64,000 nt of DNA from Butyrivibrio sp. AE3004 (GTDB lineage Bacteria > Bacillota > Clostridia > Lachnospirales > Lachnospiraceae), in NCBI RefSeq assembly GCF_000703165.1, contig NZ_JNLQ01000002.1, positions 3,534,001 to 3,598,000 on the forward strand. Reading direction: 5' to 3'. Each line of letters opens with the position of its first letter. The stretch's first letter is position 1. This document shows, piece by piece, positions 63,550 to 64,000 of the stretch. The notes under the pieces were generated by a model, which did no database searches, was not told where the DNA came from, and saw only the letters and a program-made list of their open reading frames with translations. Made by a program: the position numbers and the translations under genes.

Positions 63550-64000
63550 TTATATATCACCTTTCCACCATATTTAATAAACCACTCAATATCGTCATCT
63601 GTTGCGGATATCGTTGTCCCGTCTTTTAAGAATATTGTGGCATTTCCACTTTCTGAAACAGCAATATAGTCAGTAGTCATGTCGATTTCATAGCAATCAG
63701 AATCTTCAATAATATCTTCTATTGGAGGATTATAATTGGGTTGAAGAATAAATATATAAGAACAAAAAACAATGGATGTTACCAGGATTGGAATAAAAAT
63801 GATTGCTTTTTGAAAATGTGTATCGGAATAATCTTTTATTGTTTCGAATCTCTCCTTTATATATATGGATTCATTTGATACAAAGTTTAAAGCTGGTTCA
63901 CATGAAGTAATACATATATGTTCTGAATTTTTATTCTTTAATACGGTCAGTAAAGTTGTTAGATAATCTTCCCTTGCCTTTGAAGACATATTTGAAAGAA
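63546..64000 (-). CDS. Partial C-terminus of a probable BlaR1/M56-family membrane protein
   Basis: The frame is open to the right edge: upstream of the ATG at 63989 are sense codons and no ribosome binding site, so this is the end of a longer gene. The visible 150 residues start SSKAREDYLTTLLTVLKNKN, continue with IYIKERFETIKDY, then a membrane helix (AIIFIPILVTSIVFCSYIFIL) and an extracellular tail (FLKDGTTISATDDDIEWF). This follows the region after the HExxH helix in M56/BlaR1-type peptidases (a YxxTLL segment, an IKER segment, then the last membrane helix). The HExxH itself would lie outside the window, so the call is tentative. The gene overlaps the next by four bases. Confidence 0.55.
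   Translation of the reverse strand, partial: LSNMSSKAREDYLTTLLTVLKNKNSEHICITSCEPALNFVSNESIYIKERFETIKDYSDTHFQKAIIFIPILVTSIVFCSYIFILQPNYNPPIEDIIEDSDCYEIDMTTDYIAVSESGNATIFLKDGTTISATDDDIEWFIKYGGKVIYK

Overview
The window is a typical low-GC Firmicutes chromosome segment. Gene content points to an anaerobic Lachnospiraceae species of the Butyrivibrio/Pseudobutyrivibrio type: BspA-like leucine-rich-repeat protein, Flg_new/InlB-repeat adhesin, an F-type ATP synthase with a Na+-like c subunit, DUF4867 beside an L-fucose isomerase-like enzyme, PepSY, DUF975 and YczE-type proteins, plus many copies of a short GCCTTCCCC...GATGAGGG palindromic repeat. The genus is inference from gene types, not a database match. 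No rRNA, tRNA, CRISPR array, transposase or phage gene was seen.

Layout. (1) 1-12.6 kb: the end of a cluster of type IV prepilin-like genes (one cut by the left edge, an 82-residue and a 190-residue prepilin) followed by a 3,792-residue surface protein that itself starts with a prepilin signal and continues into GLUG, Flg_new/InlB-B and CnaB-like repeats. (2) 12.7-21.4 kb: an AEC-family transporter and two tandem paralogous sensors that join an ECF S-component-like membrane domain, an extracellular beta-propeller, a Y_Y_Y domain, a GGDEF domain and a degenerate second GGDEF. (3) 21.5-27.7 kb: aspS, a HelD-like helicase on the minus strand and a secreted LRR protein. (4) 28.0-35.7 kb: the full ATP synthase operon atpZ/I-like, atpI, atpB, E, F, H, A, G, D, C, interrupted by four palindromic repeats and a 31-bp tandem array. 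(5) 36.0-43.4 kb: an MFS transporter behind a terminator-bearing leader, a PepSY protein, a sugar module (DUF4867, LacI-type regulator, fucose/arabinose isomerase-like enzyme) with a shared operator before both enzymes, a D-2-hydroxyacid dehydrogenase and an XRE regulator. (6) 43.8-51.1 kb: Uma2-like protein, a UDPGP-family nucleotidyltransferase with galE, a small conserved protein, an HtrA-type protease with a Tyr/Gly/Asn-rich N-terminus, and a long ClpX. (7) 51.2-56.2 kb, minus strand: carbamate kinase-like protein, GH2 glycosidase, DUF975 membrane protein, an HExxH protein and a small membrane protein. (8) 56.4-64 kb: Tex on the plus strand with a tandemly duplicated 3' end; then minus-strand YczE-like and MATE proteins and a cluster of secreted proteins (FN3, a possible metal-dependent hydrolase, a small secreted protein, and a likely BlaR1/M56 fragment cut by the right edge).

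Most notable: the giant prepilin-adhesin, the twin S-component/propeller/diguanylate cyclase sensors whose tails keep an I-site but have lost GGDEF, the matched operator pair of the sugar module, the attenuator-like leader of the MFS gene, and two unrelated tandem arrays that both end exactly at the left arm of the same palindromic repeat.
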